A DNA stretch of 52,876 nt from an uncultured Bacilli bacterium (GTDB taxonomy: Bacteria; Bacillota_I; Bacilli_A; RF39; UBA660): NCBI GenBank assembly GCA_947632495.1, contig CANRPL010000002.1:1-52876 (forward strand). Reading direction: 5' to 3'. Shown here one piece after another: positions 15,451 to 24,104 of this stretch. Below the pieces are notes generated by a model, which was not told where the DNA came from, made no database searches, and saw nothing but the letters and a program-made list of their open reading frames with translations. Within the stretch, counting starts at the first letter, position 1, and each line of letters starts with the position of its first letter. The translations under genes and the position numbers were made by a program.

Positions 15451-15844
15451 ATTTTAAGATAGCATTTAGGCTATTGCGAATACTTTCAAGTTCAACAAAT
15501 TTTTTATTATGAATCTTTCTATCGCGAGCTAATGTCTTAATTAATTTATATACCATCATAATGAATGCTAAAACGATAAAAACAGTTCCTAAAAAATAAT
15601 CATCAGTTATAAGAAGGTATATACCGACACATAGTAAAGTAAATGATAGAAAAACAGTAATTAGAATAATCATATTATTTTGATATTCATTTTCTAAAGT
15701 TGTAAGTTTAAGCTTTAAATAATCAATTTGTTCCTCTTTCGTCATATCTAGTTTTTCCATTGTTTCGACAATATTATTATAAACAATTTCGTTTTTGTTC
15801 TTTTCATCGCCACTGACAGCGATATTTAAAATATCTTTTTCCAT
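15449..15844 (-). CDS. Two-TM protein of unknown function
   Basis: 131 aa; ATG 15844 after GGGGGAT. The N-terminal about 50 residues are acidic and helical (KEEQIDYLKLKLTTLE), two adjacent hydrophobic helices follow (about 60-77 and 85-103), then a basic helix. The coiled-coil-like N-terminus and membrane hairpin suggest a membrane-associated scaffold, but no family is recognised. It ends at a terminator and lies downstream of the spoIIP cluster. Confidence 0.7.
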   Translation of the reverse strand: MEKDILNIAVSGDEKNKNEIVYNNIVETMEKLDMTKEEQIDYLKLKLTTLENEYQNNMIILITVFLSFTLLCVGIYLLITDDYFLGTVFIVLAFIMMVYKLIKTLARDRKIHNKKFVELESIRNSLNAILK

Positions 15845-15901
15845 TGTTCATCCCCCAATAAATTATCATTATTCTATCATAAATTATTTAAATTGTATAG
15901 A

Positions 15902-16225
15902 TTATTCGGTCATAAATTGTGCGATAAAAGAAAAAAATTCCGTTAAAATGGTACTTACTGTATCTTTGATAGTATAGGATAACTTTTTACCAGCGTTAGC
16001 AAGTTTATTATTATAATCGGTCCGTTCATCTTTAATATAATCATCAACATCGACTTCTTTACCACTTTTGACATCTTCTTCAAACTGTTTAATTTGTTCA
16101 GCTGTTAATGTCATTTTTTGGTAATTCTGATATTCATAATATCCCGATATACCCGAAAAATATAATGTTAGATAAGCTATTAGTAATAGTATAAAAATGG
16201 TTTTAAAAATTTTTTCTTTTTTCAT
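15902..16225 (-). CDS. Small membrane-anchored protein downstream of spoIIP
   Basis: 107 aa, with one N-terminal hydrophobic helix (about residues 8-25) and an acidic, Lys-rich remainder, probably facing outside. Its start overlaps the 3' end of spoIIP by 23 bp, so the two are co-translated. In Bacillus the small gene yqxA follows spoIIP; the position is comparable, but I see no clear sequence match. Unknown function. Confidence 0.68.
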   Translation of the reverse strand: MKKEKIFKTIFILLLIAYLTLYFSGISGYYEYQNYQKMTLTAEQIKQFEEDVKSGKEVDVDDYIKDERTDYNNKLANAGKKLSYTIKDTVSTILTEFFSFIAQFMTE

Positions 16226-17081
16226 ATAAATATTCTCCTATAATTTTCCCTAAAACATCAAGCGTATTATTTACCTCTTCATAAGTATTTTGATTTCCTC
16301 CTACTTCAATTAGAATAATGTTACTATTTAAGTCTTGATTATAAATGCCATTGACGTTTTTACCACTCTTGGAAATAATACCTCGCGTCAAAGTGGGATA
16401 CTTATCTTTAATAAGTTTGTTAATGCTATTCATCACTTCTAAATTCTTCTTATAATTTTTATTTTCTTTACCTGATACAAAAAGAACTTTAGCGTATTTC
16501 TTTTTTTCAATTGTAACAGTTGATTTATCTTTCGTTACCGCATCCCGATGTAAGTCAATTAATAGATCAGGTTGATACTTTTGTAGAGCATCTTTAATAA
16601 AAAATTTACTGGCATAGTAACTATAGGCATAATCGATATTATTAACACGCATAAATTCTGTAATGTCCTGCTCTTCAACAATGGTCTTAACTTGATATTT
16701 CGTTAAAACATCTTTTAACCTTAAGGCAGCATCTAATACTGTCTTTTTATCTTTATAAGCTTCCTTTTGGTGCGTATTATAAATATAAACGCTGGGTAAA
16801 GTTGTATTAGTATTCGTCTTTTCTTTAAAAGTAAAAGCTAACTCCTTATCAACTGGATAATAGTAATTAAGTAATTTTTGCGGACTATTAATGGTATTCG
16901 TACTAATATATTTATGATAAGAATTAATTTGATTATGTTTAAAATTTAAATCAATCAACGGTATATGTAAAAACAATGATAAACATAGTTGAATGACTAT
17001 GTATGATAAAACTAATATTAAGAGATATTTAATAATTAAATCATGACGTAATTTGCGTTTCGATTTAAAATGTTTAGTCAT
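16203..17081 (-). CDS. spoIIP: Stage II sporulation protein P (SpoIIP), peptidoglycan amidase/endopeptidase
   Basis: 292 aa, ATG 17081 after GGTGAT. A membrane anchor (about residues 16-37) is followed by an extracellular domain with the amidase fold: VYIYNTHQKEAY (His, Glu), then LLIDLHRDAV (His) and ILIEVGGNQNTYEE (Glu). This spacing matches the Zn-dependent SpoIIP/AmiC family. With SpoIID and SpoIIM it removes stem peptides during engulfment. The promoter upstream has a good vegetative TTGACA-16-TATGAT shape. SpoIIM is encoded at 5421-6035. Confidence 0.9.
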   Translation of the reverse strand: MTKHFKSKRKLRHDLIIKYLLILVLSYIVIQLCLSLFLHIPLIDLNFKHNQINSYHKYISTNTINSPQKLLNYYYPVDKELAFTFKEKTNTNTTLPSVYIYNTHQKEAYKDKKTVLDAALRLKDVLTKYQVKTIVEEQDITEFMRVNNIDYAYSYYASKFFIKDALQKYQPDLLIDLHRDAVTKDKSTVTIEKKKYAKVLFVSGKENKNYKKNLEVMNSINKLIKDKYPTLTRGIISKSGKNVNGIYNQDLNSNIILIEVGGNQNTYEEVNNTLDVLGKIIGEYLYEKRKNF

Positions 17082-17101
17082 TTTATCACCAACATATATA
17101 T

Positions 17102-17129
17102 ATCATAGTAATTCTAAAAAAGATGTCAA
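17102..17129 (-). promoter_or_regulatory. Sigma-A-type promoter of spoIIP
   Basis: On the minus strand TTGACA (17124-17129) and TATGAT (17102-17107) are separated by 16 nt, 20 nt before the start codon. This resembles a housekeeping rather than a sigma-E promoter. Confidence 0.6.
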
Positions 17130-17158
17130 AAAAACTATGTATTATCCATACATAGTTT
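17130..17158 (-). terminator. Terminator of the HAD-like gene
   Basis: An 11-bp perfect stem AAACTATGTAT/ATACATAGTTT and a T-run on the minus strand. Confidence 0.87.
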
Positions 17159-17849
17159 CTTCCTCATATAAAAGGATATCAATAAGATCTTTAATACCTT
17201 TTATTTCTCCTTTAGAGTATTTAATTAAATCTTCACTACAATTATTTAAAACATAACCATTATATTGTTCTAAAAGATTTAAATCGCTGTTATCTTTACC
17301 GATAACGTAGATTTCACTCTTGTTAAAATGATAATGATCTTGTAGATAGTTAATCGCTTTATCTTTACTAGCATCAATATCGGTAATATTGATAAAGTTT
17401 TCATTAATTTGACCATGGATCATCGGAAATTTTAACGTAACTTCATTAAGGGTTATTTCAGCTTTAATCGTATCGTAAGGTTGAGCGACAATACCATTAG
17501 CGCAGGTATCTACACTTTTAATATAGCCATGACTTGTATCGATAAAAACTTCTAAAATATTATTGTCAGCTTGAAGCATATTGACAATCGGTCTAACGAG
17601 ATTAGCTTTAATATCTTTACGATATAAAACATTGTAGTAGCGATCAAAGATAACAGCGCCATTATTACATACATAATAATTAGGTTCTATATTGATGAAA
17701 GCTAACTGTTCAACAACAAAATTAATCGGTTTATTTGTCGCTAAAACAAAGATGTTACCTTTAGCCATAAAGCGATTAATCGCATTAACTAAATCGACAT
17801 CTTCAGATAATTTACTAATATTACTAATATCACTTATTAATACCTTCAT
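17142..17849 (-). CDS. Degenerate HAD (Cof-like) protein
   Basis: 235 aa, ATG after GGTGATTC. The overall plan is Cof-type HAD hydrolase: an N-terminal strand VLISDISNIS at motif I, VLATNKP at motif II, NNGAVIFD, and YVIGKDNSDLNLLE near motif IV. Motif I should read DxDGT, but here the second Asp is Ser and Gly is absent; motif IV reads GKDNSD instead of GDGxND. The acid/base Asp is therefore missing and phosphatase activity is doubtful. It follows a 176-aa hypothetical gene by 8 nt, so they are in one transcript with tcdA. Confidence 0.7.
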   Translation of the reverse strand: MKVLISDISNISKLSEDVDLVNAINRFMAKGNIFVLATNKPINFVVEQLAFINIEPNYYVCNNGAVIFDRYYNVLYRKDIKANLVRPIVNMLQADNNILEVFIDTSHGYIKSVDTCANGIVAQPYDTIKAEITLNEVTLKFPMIHGQINENFINITDIDASKDKAINYLQDHYHFNKSEIYVIGKDNSDLNLLEQYNGYVLNNCSEDLIKYSKGEIKGIKDLIDILLYEEETMYG

Positions 17850-17857
17850 AGAATCAC

Positions 17858-18388
17858 CTAACTTGTTAGAAAATAAGAAATAAAATCCCCCAAATTATGG
17901 AATGTATCAATGATGATGTAATATTTATCTTTCAGCCAACGATATTTCGTATCACTGGCATCGACGATAACACAATACTTGTTACCATTTTGTTTAGTAG
18001 TAATATTTTTAGTATATCGTCTAAACTTTTGCGCTACTAAAGAAGCATTAAGATAATCGGATTCACCATAGATAATGATTGTTCCTTTACATATATAAAT
18101 ACTATTAGCAGCAATATATTTATAGTAATCAAAAATGTTATTTAAATCAATAAGTAAATGATTAATTGACTTCTTTTTAAATAAGCGACGAAACTTCTTA
18201 ATCTTTACAGACTTACCATCTGGCATTTTAACACGTCGTTTATGAGAAAAAAGGCCAGATTTTTTATAACGTACTAGTTCATAGAGACCAATTTTATTAT
18301 TACTTTTTAAAAGCTTAAGTAACTTTTTGTTATTGACTCCTATACAGACGACATTACCTTGTAATTTTTTTATTTCATCATTTAGCAT
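17858..18388 (-). CDS. Hypothetical protein between tcdA and a HAD-like gene
   Basis: 176 aa. It begins MLNDEIKKLQGNVVCIGVNNKKLLKLL, which by eye resembles the first strand/turn of a Rossmann-type fold, then a highly basic middle (KKIKKFRRLFKKKS). The C-terminal half has alternating strands (YIIIDTFHNLGDF). It overlaps the end of tcdA by 11 bp, indicating coupled translation. No family recognised. The basic patch might bind RNA, given the tRNA-modification neighbour, but that is speculation. Confidence 0.65.
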   Translation of the reverse strand: MLNDEIKKLQGNVVCIGVNNKKLLKLLKSNNKIGLYELVRYKKSGLFSHKRRVKMPDGKSVKIKKFRRLFKKKSINHLLIDLNNIFDYYKYIAANSIYICKGTIIIYGESDYLNASLVAQKFRRYTKNITTKQNGNKYCVIVDASDTKYRWLKDKYYIIIDTFHNLGDFISYFLTS

Positions 18389-19070
18389 TTTGATCTACCT
18401 GCTTTACTATATCATTAACAATATAACTAGTACATAATAGTCCTGCTACAGGTGGAACAAAAGAACAAGAAGGAATGACATCAGTTGCTTTAACAACCTT
18501 TTCTTCATCACTACATACGACGTAGACGTCTTTTTTAATAGCGTTATCTTTGACATATTTACGTAATACTTTCGCTAGTGGGTCATAGGATGTATCTTTT
18601 AACTTCATTATTTTAAAACGTTCAGGATGAAGCTTATTACCAGTTCCCATTGAACTAATTAGTTTAATATTATTACTTGTACAATAACTAATTAAGGCTT
18701 CCTTGGTGGCGATGGTATCACAACAGTCAACCACATAATCAATTTGTTCTTTAAAAAGTTCCATTAAATTATCAGAACTTATGAATTTGGTAATTTTAAT
18801 TACTTCGATATCGGGATTGATTTCTTTTAGTCTCTTTTCAAAAGCATCTGTCTTATACTGACCGATCGTTTTAGTTGTAGCGATAATTTGTCTATTGATA
18901 TTCGATACATCAATTTTATCAGCATCGACAATAGTTATCTTTTTAACATCTAGACGAGCAATACTTTCAAGGGCATAGCCCCCTACTCCACCTAAACCAA
19001 TGACAAGTATATGGAGATTACTAATCTTTTCTACTGCATCTGGTATTAATAACGCTAAACGGTCTGTCAT
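18378..19070 (-). CDS. tcdA: tRNA threonylcarbamoyladenosine dehydratase TcdA
   Basis: 230 aa. E1-like ThiF/MoeB fold: N-terminal DRLALLIPDAVEKI, the nucleotide-binding VIGLGGVGGYALE, IVDADKIDVSNINRQI, then CDTIATKEALISYC and SSMGTGNKLHP. These are the TcdA (YgdL/CsdL) landmarks. The enzyme uses ATP to cyclise t6A37 in tRNA to ct6A. Starts at ATG 19070 after an AGG site; overlaps the next gene at its end. Confidence 0.9.
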   Translation of the reverse strand: MTDRLALLIPDAVEKISNLHILVIGLGGVGGYALESIARLDVKKITIVDADKIDVSNINRQIIATTKTIGQYKTDAFEKRLKEINPDIEVIKITKFISSDNLMELFKEQIDYVVDCCDTIATKEALISYCTSNNIKLISSMGTGNKLHPERFKIMKLKDTSYDPLAKVLRKYVKDNAIKKDVYVVCSDEEKVVKATDVIPSCSFVPPVAGLLCTSYIVNDIVKQVDQNAK

Positions 19071-19109
19071 ACCTATCCCTCAAAACTATTTTATCATACT
19101 GACATAGAA

Positions 19110-19138
19110 AAAAACAAGTAAGAAGACCTTACTTATTT
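19110..19138 (-). terminator. Terminator of the ABC exporter operon
   Basis: AAGTAAG/CTTACTT stem followed by a T-run on the minus strand. Confidence 0.85.
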
Positions 19139-21076
19139 TTCAAATTGTGAATTATATAATTTAGCATAGAAACCATTTAAATTAATTAATTCATCATGTG
19201 TTCCTTGTTCGACAATATTACCCTCTTGCATAACAAGAATTAAATCAGCATTTTTAATAGTTGACAAACGATGCGCGATAATAAATGATGTTTTACCTAC
19301 CGTTAATTTATCCATCGCTTTTTGAACTAATTCTTCAGTACGGGTATCAACGTTAGAAGTTGCTTCATCTAAAATTAGGAATGGAGCTTCCTTTAACATA
19401 CCACGAGCGATTGTCATTAACTGTTTTTGTCCTTGACTGACAGATTCACTATCATCTATTTCAGCATTTAATTTACCAGGAAGAGTCTTAATGAAATGAT
19501 CGATACCGACAGTCTTGCAAGCTTGAAGAATTTCATCATCATCAACTTCAGCATTATTAAATTTAAGATTATCACGAACGGTACCATCAAATAACCAGGT
19601 ATCTTGTAAAACCATAACGAATAGATCATGGATATTTTCTCTTGTTAAATCTTTAGTTGAAATACCATCAATATAAATGTTTCCACTTTTAATATCATAA
19701 AATTTCATCAATAAGTTAACCATCGTTGTCTTACCAGCTCCAGTAGGACCGACGATAGCGACTTTTTGACCAGCTTTAATTGTAGCGCTAAAGTCCTTGA
19801 TAACATCTGTTTTACCATCATAACTAAATTTAACATGATCAAAAACGATATTACCTTCAATATGTTTCATATCAAGTTTTTCTTTGATATCTTTTTCATT
19901 CGACATCTCTTTTTCATCTAATAATTCAAAGACACGTTCAGAAGCGGCAGCTGTCGATTGTAAGAAAGTAAAGGCTTGCGCTATTTGATTTAATGGATTA
20001 GTAAATAGACGTACGTAAATCATAAAGGCAACTATTACACCAAAAGAAATAATATTATTTGATGTTAATAATGCTCCGACAACGCATACAGCAACATAGC
20101 CAAAATTACCGATGAAGCCCATAATTGGTTGCATAAGCCCTGATAAGAATTGACTTTTACGATTGCAGTAATATAGGCGATTATTTAAAGCATTAAATTC
20201 TTCTTTAGCATGTTCTTCACCATTATAGGCAATAACGACATTATGACCAGAATAAATCTCTTCAATATGACCATTAAGATTACCTAATTGTTTTTGACGT
20301 TGTGTAAAGTATTTTTGGGAACGACCTAATATTAACCCCATAATACCAAAGCCGATAATACTTGCAAAAATAGCTGTAATGGCCATTATCCAGTTGGTAA
20401 TAAACATCATAATAATAGAACCGACGAAAAGTGTAATACTAGTAACTAAAACAGATAAACTTTGATTTAAATGCATCGCAATGGTATCGACATCATTTGT
20501 AATACGTGATAAGACATCACCTGTTTCATGGCGGTCGAAATAACTTAATGGTAAATTATTTATTTTATTACTGATACTTGTTCTTAAACTTTTAGCGAAA
20601 TTATTAGATATTGTTGAAAGAATAAAAGACTGAATAAAACTAAATAAAGCACTAATACCATATAAGATTGCAAGTAATAAAGATATATTACGAACCTTTT
20701 TAATATTCATTTCGGGTTTAATTTTATCATAGATAGATTTAGGTAAAGTATCTAATTTAACGATAAACTCTTCCCCATCTTGAGTGCTATCTTGTAAAAT
20801 TTGACTAAAGGCTAATTTATCTTCAGGTTTAATACCTGTATCAGCCATAATTTTTGAAACCATTTCTTCATTTAAATTAGGTGTTAATCCTTCAGTAATA
20901 ATATCCGTTAAGTCGGATAATTTGTTTGGTGAAATAAGAGCTAGAATAGCGCTTATCATCGCTAAAGAAAGAGCAATTAGTAGCATGATACGCCATGGTT
21001 TTAAATTGCCTAAAAGACGTTTCATGGAACCTTTAAAATCTTTAGACTTTTCAAAATTTCTTTGTCCTCTAGGCAT
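19133..21076 (-). CDS. ABC exporter half-transporter, consensus-site subunit (TM288-like)
   Basis: 647 aa. Membrane domain with six helices and an unusually large loop after the first helix (about residues 50-135, acidic, probably outside), then the NBD: Walker A VGPTGAGKTT, Q-loop MVLQDTWLF, signature SVSQGQKQLM, Walker B FLILDEATSNVD, and a His switch IIAHRLST. Walker B retains the catalytic Glu. The start at 21076 overlaps the upstream ABC gene by 8 bp after GGAGGAG. The pair forms a heterodimeric type IV exporter, probably for drugs or amphipathic compounds, controlled by the adjacent TetR protein. Confidence 0.93.
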   Translation of the reverse strand: MPRGQRNFEKSKDFKGSMKRLLGNLKPWRIMLLIALSLAMISAILALISPNKLSDLTDIITEGLTPNLNEEMVSKIMADTGIKPEDKLAFSQILQDSTQDGEEFIVKLDTLPKSIYDKIKPEMNIKKVRNISLLLAILYGISALFSFIQSFILSTISNNFAKSLRTSISNKINNLPLSYFDRHETGDVLSRITNDVDTIAMHLNQSLSVLVTSITLFVGSIIMMFITNWIMAITAIFASIIGFGIMGLILGRSQKYFTQRQKQLGNLNGHIEEIYSGHNVVIAYNGEEHAKEEFNALNNRLYYCNRKSQFLSGLMQPIMGFIGNFGYVAVCVVGALLTSNNIISFGVIVAFMIYVRLFTNPLNQIAQAFTFLQSTAAASERVFELLDEKEMSNEKDIKEKLDMKHIEGNIVFDHVKFSYDGKTDVIKDFSATIKAGQKVAIVGPTGAGKTTMVNLLMKFYDIKSGNIYIDGISTKDLTRENIHDLFVMVLQDTWLFDGTVRDNLKFNNAEVDDDEILQACKTVGIDHFIKTLPGKLNAEIDDSESVSQGQKQLMTIARGMLKEAPFLILDEATSNVDTRTEELVQKAMDKLTVGKTSFIIAHRLSTIKNADLILVMQEGNIVEQGTHDELINLNGFYAKLYNSQFEK

Positions 21077-22829
21077 TGTCTAACTCCTCCTTTGATAGTT
21101 GCGATAAAGCAATCTCTTTATATACTTCACAATTTTTCATAAGCTCTTGATGTTTACCGATACCAACACATTCACCACGATCTAAAACAATTATTTTATC
21201 AGCATTTAATATCGTACCAATTCTTTGTGCGACAATGATGCTGGTAGCATCTTTGGTATACTCTTTTAACTCTTTGCGTAATGTTGAGTCAGTCTTATAA
21301 TCAAGAGCACTAAAAGAATCATCAAAAATATAGATTTCTGGGTCATAAGCAATAGCGCGGGCAATAGCTAGACGTTGTTTTTGACCACCGGATATGTTTG
21401 TACCACCACGAGCAATATGGGCCTCCATACCACCTTCCATTTTATTGACAAACTCATCAGCTTGCGCAATACGGATGGCATCTTTAACTTTTGCTTCCGT
21501 AGTCTCTTTATGATTATCTCCATAAGCCACATTATCATGAACAGTCTCATTAAACATAAAAGCTTTTTGCGCTACATAACCTAATTTACTATGGAGACTT
21601 GCTAATTTATATTGTTTAACGTTAACACCATCAACTAATACTTCCCCATCAGTAACATCATAAAAACGCGGAATTAAATTGATAAGGGTTGATTTACCAC
21701 TACCAGTGGAACCTATTAACGCTACTGTTTCACCACGATTAACTTTGAATGATATATTTTTAAGAAGATATTCATCAGCATCAGGATATTTAAATGATAC
21801 ATTACGAAATTCAATAGTACCTAATGCATTTTTATTTCCTTCAGTTATTTGGCCATCTTTAATACTTGTTTTGCGATCTAATACTTCGTTGATACGACCA
21901 GCAGATACTTGTGCTCTTGGCCACATCATAAAGATCATCGCCAACATTAAGAAAGACATAATAACTTGCATACCATAACTAGTGAAGACAACCATATTAC
22001 CAAAAAGCGTAATTTTATCGGTCATACTAGCATCCATAATTAGATAAGCACCAATAAAATATATACCTAAAGTAAGAAAATGCATAACTAAATTCATAAC
22101 GGGATTTAATATAGCAAAACATCTTTGGTTAAATAATTGTGTTCTCGTTAATTTATCATTAACTTCTTCAAAACGCTCTAATTGAAAGTCTTCAGCATTA
22201 AAAGCATGAATAACGCGAATACCGGTTAAGTTTTCTCTTGTTACCCCATTAATCTTATCAATTAGCTTTTGAACAATTTTAAAACGTGGTAAGACGATAA
22301 TCATTAAGATAATAACGGTCGTAAGTAAAATGACAACGCAACCGCCAGTTAAGGCACTCCATTCCATACTTTTATTGACAATTTTTGAAATGGCCCAAAC
22401 AGCCATGATCGGAGCTTTAATTAACATTTGAAGCCCCATAGCGATAACCATTTCGATTTGGGTAACATCGTTAGTTGTTCTCGTAATTAAACTACTTGTT
22501 GAAAAATCTTTAATCTCATCCATTCCAAAACCTAAAGTATGATCAAATATTTCTTTACGTAATTTTCGGGAAAAAGAGGCACTAATTAGGGCGGCAAAAT
22601 ATCCTACAATAATAGCGGATATTAGTGATCCAACCGCACATAGTAACATAAATCCCCCTTGTTTTAGAATATCCCCCATTTTACTTCCTGACGTTTGAAC
22701 CAAGCGGGTAATTTCTGTCATATAGTCGGGTAACTTTAAATCTAACCAAACTTGAAAAGCCACTAGACAAACACATATTAGGGCAAATAAAAGATCTCTT
22801 TTACTTAATTTTTTTAGTAATTTAAACAT
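21069..22829 (-). CDS. ABC exporter half-transporter, degenerate-site subunit (TM287-like)
   Basis: 586 aa, ATG 22829 after AAGGAGG. Six-helix membrane domain, then NBD with Walker A IGSTGSGKST, Q-loop YVAQKAFMF, intact signature NISGGQKQRL and Walker B EIYIFDDSFSALD. The catalytic Glu after Walker B is Asp, and the usual His switch region reads IVAQRIGT with Gln instead of His. These changes are typical of the non-hydrolysing site of heterodimeric exporters such as TM287/288 and BmrCD. Translation is coupled to the second subunit. Confidence 0.93.
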   Translation of the reverse strand: MFKLLKKLSKRDLLFALICVCLVAFQVWLDLKLPDYMTEITRLVQTSGSKMGDILKQGGFMLLCAVGSLISAIIVGYFAALISASFSRKLRKEIFDHTLGFGMDEIKDFSTSSLITRTTNDVTQIEMVIAMGLQMLIKAPIMAVWAISKIVNKSMEWSALTGGCVVILLTTVIILMIIVLPRFKIVQKLIDKINGVTRENLTGIRVIHAFNAEDFQLERFEEVNDKLTRTQLFNQRCFAILNPVMNLVMHFLTLGIYFIGAYLIMDASMTDKITLFGNMVVFTSYGMQVIMSFLMLAMIFMMWPRAQVSAGRINEVLDRKTSIKDGQITEGNKNALGTIEFRNVSFKYPDADEYLLKNISFKVNRGETVALIGSTGSGKSTLINLIPRFYDVTDGEVLVDGVNVKQYKLASLHSKLGYVAQKAFMFNETVHDNVAYGDNHKETTEAKVKDAIRIAQADEFVNKMEGGMEAHIARGGTNISGGQKQRLAIARAIAYDPEIYIFDDSFSALDYKTDSTLRKELKEYTKDATSIIVAQRIGTILNADKIIVLDRGECVGIGKHQELMKNCEVYKEIALSQLSKEELDNA

Positions 22830-22841
22830 AATTCCTCCTTA

Positions 22842-23438
22842 TTAATAAATTCCTTTTTGAACAATTTTTAATTGATGATAAAAATGTTCTTTAACGACAT
22901 CTAATTCGAAATTCATAATATAATATTGTGAAATAGAATGAATTAGAATATTGACTAATAGATCGGTAACATCTTTAATATCGATATCTTTTTGAATTCT
23001 TTGGTGAGCTTGTTCATTAAATAAAGTAACAGTTTTAATAACTTCATCTCTCGAGCCAGCATCCATTAGTTTATTTTCAATATTATGGTTTAACCCAATA
23101 AAAAACATCTTTAAAAGGGCCCCATAATTACCATTATCACAATATTCAATTATTTCTTCAAACATATTAGAACATACATCGATAATCGTTTTACTATTTT
23201 TAGTTGCATTATTTAGAAAGTCTATTAAAATATTATGATATGTACTAAAAATATATAAATATAAATCTTCTTTATCATTAAAATAAAGATAGAAACTTCC
23301 TCTTGGCATATCGATTGATTGAATAATACGGTTAATAGATATTTGATCATAAGGATATTTAGAAAATTCATTTAAAGCTGATGTAATTAATCTTTTCCTT
23401 TTTTGTTCTTCTAGATGCATAAAAGCTTTATTTGGCAT
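22842..23438 (-). CDS. TetR-family repressor of the ABC exporter
   Basis: 198 aa from ATG 23438 after GGTGAGAT; upstream in-frame ATGs lie in the promoter/operator. N-terminal HTH with SINRIIQSIDMPRGSFYLYFNDKEDLYLYIF (in parts: SINRIIQSIDM, GSFYLYF), then a helical ligand-binding domain. It precedes the exporter genes by 12 nt and must be co-transcribed. A perfect inverted repeat lies between the -35 and -10 boxes of its promoter, so it should repress its own operon until a substrate binds. Confidence 0.9.
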   Translation of the reverse strand: MPNKAFMHLEEQKRKRLITSALNEFSKYPYDQISINRIIQSIDMPRGSFYLYFNDKEDLYLYIFSTYHNILIDFLNNATKNSKTIIDVCSNMFEEIIEYCDNGNYGALLKMFFIGLNHNIENKLMDAGSRDEVIKTVTLFNEQAHQRIQKDIDIKDVTDLLVNILIHSISQYYIMNFELDVVKEHFYHQLKIVQKGIY

Positions 23439-23469
23439 AATCTCACCTACCATATTACCAACAAAGATA

Positions 23470-23498
23470 ATTATACTATGACACGTTGTCATAGTCAA
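23470..23498 (-). promoter_or_regulatory. tetR-ABC promoter with embedded operator
   Basis: Minus strand: TTGACT (23493-23498), 17-nt spacer, TATAAT (23470-23475). The spacer and box edges hold a perfect inverted repeat ACTATGACA-CGT-TGTCATAGT (23475-23495), a textbook position for a TetR operator blocking RNA polymerase. Confidence 0.87.
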
Positions 23499-23559
23499 CC
23501 CATAATTTATGAATTGTCTTTTTTTGACATATAGGTTATAATAATTATTGGGTGATATG

Positions 23560-24081
23560 ATGAAATATAAAAAAATGGTCTTAACTTTTTTAATAATGTT
23601 TTTATTAATGGGTTGTGATAATAGTACTACTGGTGAATTAGAAAAGAATTTATCGAAAGATATCGATGTTGCCGATACTGAAGATGCTAAATTAGTTTGT
23701 CGTATGGACTTTGATCGTCGTGAAGATGGTTATGTTATTGGATCAAAATACTATGTCTTTGCTGATAGTAAAGATAATGTTAAAAAAGTTATATCTCGTG
23801 AAGTTTATAACTCATATGAAAAAGATATATTAGATAGCTTTGAACAAGCAGCTGATGAAGAAAATACGGCAGCTAGTCAGTATGGTGGATATGAATATAA
23901 CATTTCTCGTAAAGATAATAAGTTAACTGTCGATGTAACAATTGATTACGCAGCTTTTGATTTAGATAAGTTTATAACCGATAATGCCACAGATGGAAGT
24001 AGTTCTATCGATACAAGTTTAACTTTATCTAATTTTGAATCACGTTATATTACTTTAGGTGCAGTATGTGAAAAAAAGTAA
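23560..24081 (+). CDS. Lipoprotein, unknown function
   Basis: Two adjacent ATGs (23557, 23560) follow GGTGAT; a TTG at 23548 upstream is rejected because it precedes the site. About 173 aa. Lipoprotein signal with LLMGC lipobox (Cys at about residue 19). The mature part is acidic; one central Cys (VCRMDF) and a late Cys (GAVCEKK) could form a disulfide. Resembles small DUF1307-type lipoproteins by eye, low confidence. Divergent from the tetR operon. A TATAAT at 23537-23542 with TTGTCT 17 nt upstream may drive it, leaving a very short leader. Confidence 0.75.
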   Translation: MKYKKMVLTFLIMFLLMGCDNSTTGELEKNLSKDIDVADTEDAKLVCRMDFDRREDGYVIGSKYYVFADSKDNVKKVISREVYNSYEKDILDSFEQAADEENTAASQYGGYEYNISRKDNKLTVDVTIDYAAFDLDKFITDNATDGSSSIDTSLTLSNFESRYITLGAVCEKK

Positions 24082-24104
24082 AGAATTAATCTTTACTTTT
24101 TATA
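24074..24104. terminator. Bidirectional terminator between converging genes
   Basis: A 10-bp stem AAAAGTAAAG/CTTTACTTTT with a T-tract on both strands. Confidence 0.85.

Noticed and set aside
23524..23542. TTGACA (23524-23529) as the -35 of the 23560 lipoprotein gene
   Set aside because: Only 7 nt separate it from the TATAAT box; TTGTCT at 23514 has the correct 17-nt spacing.
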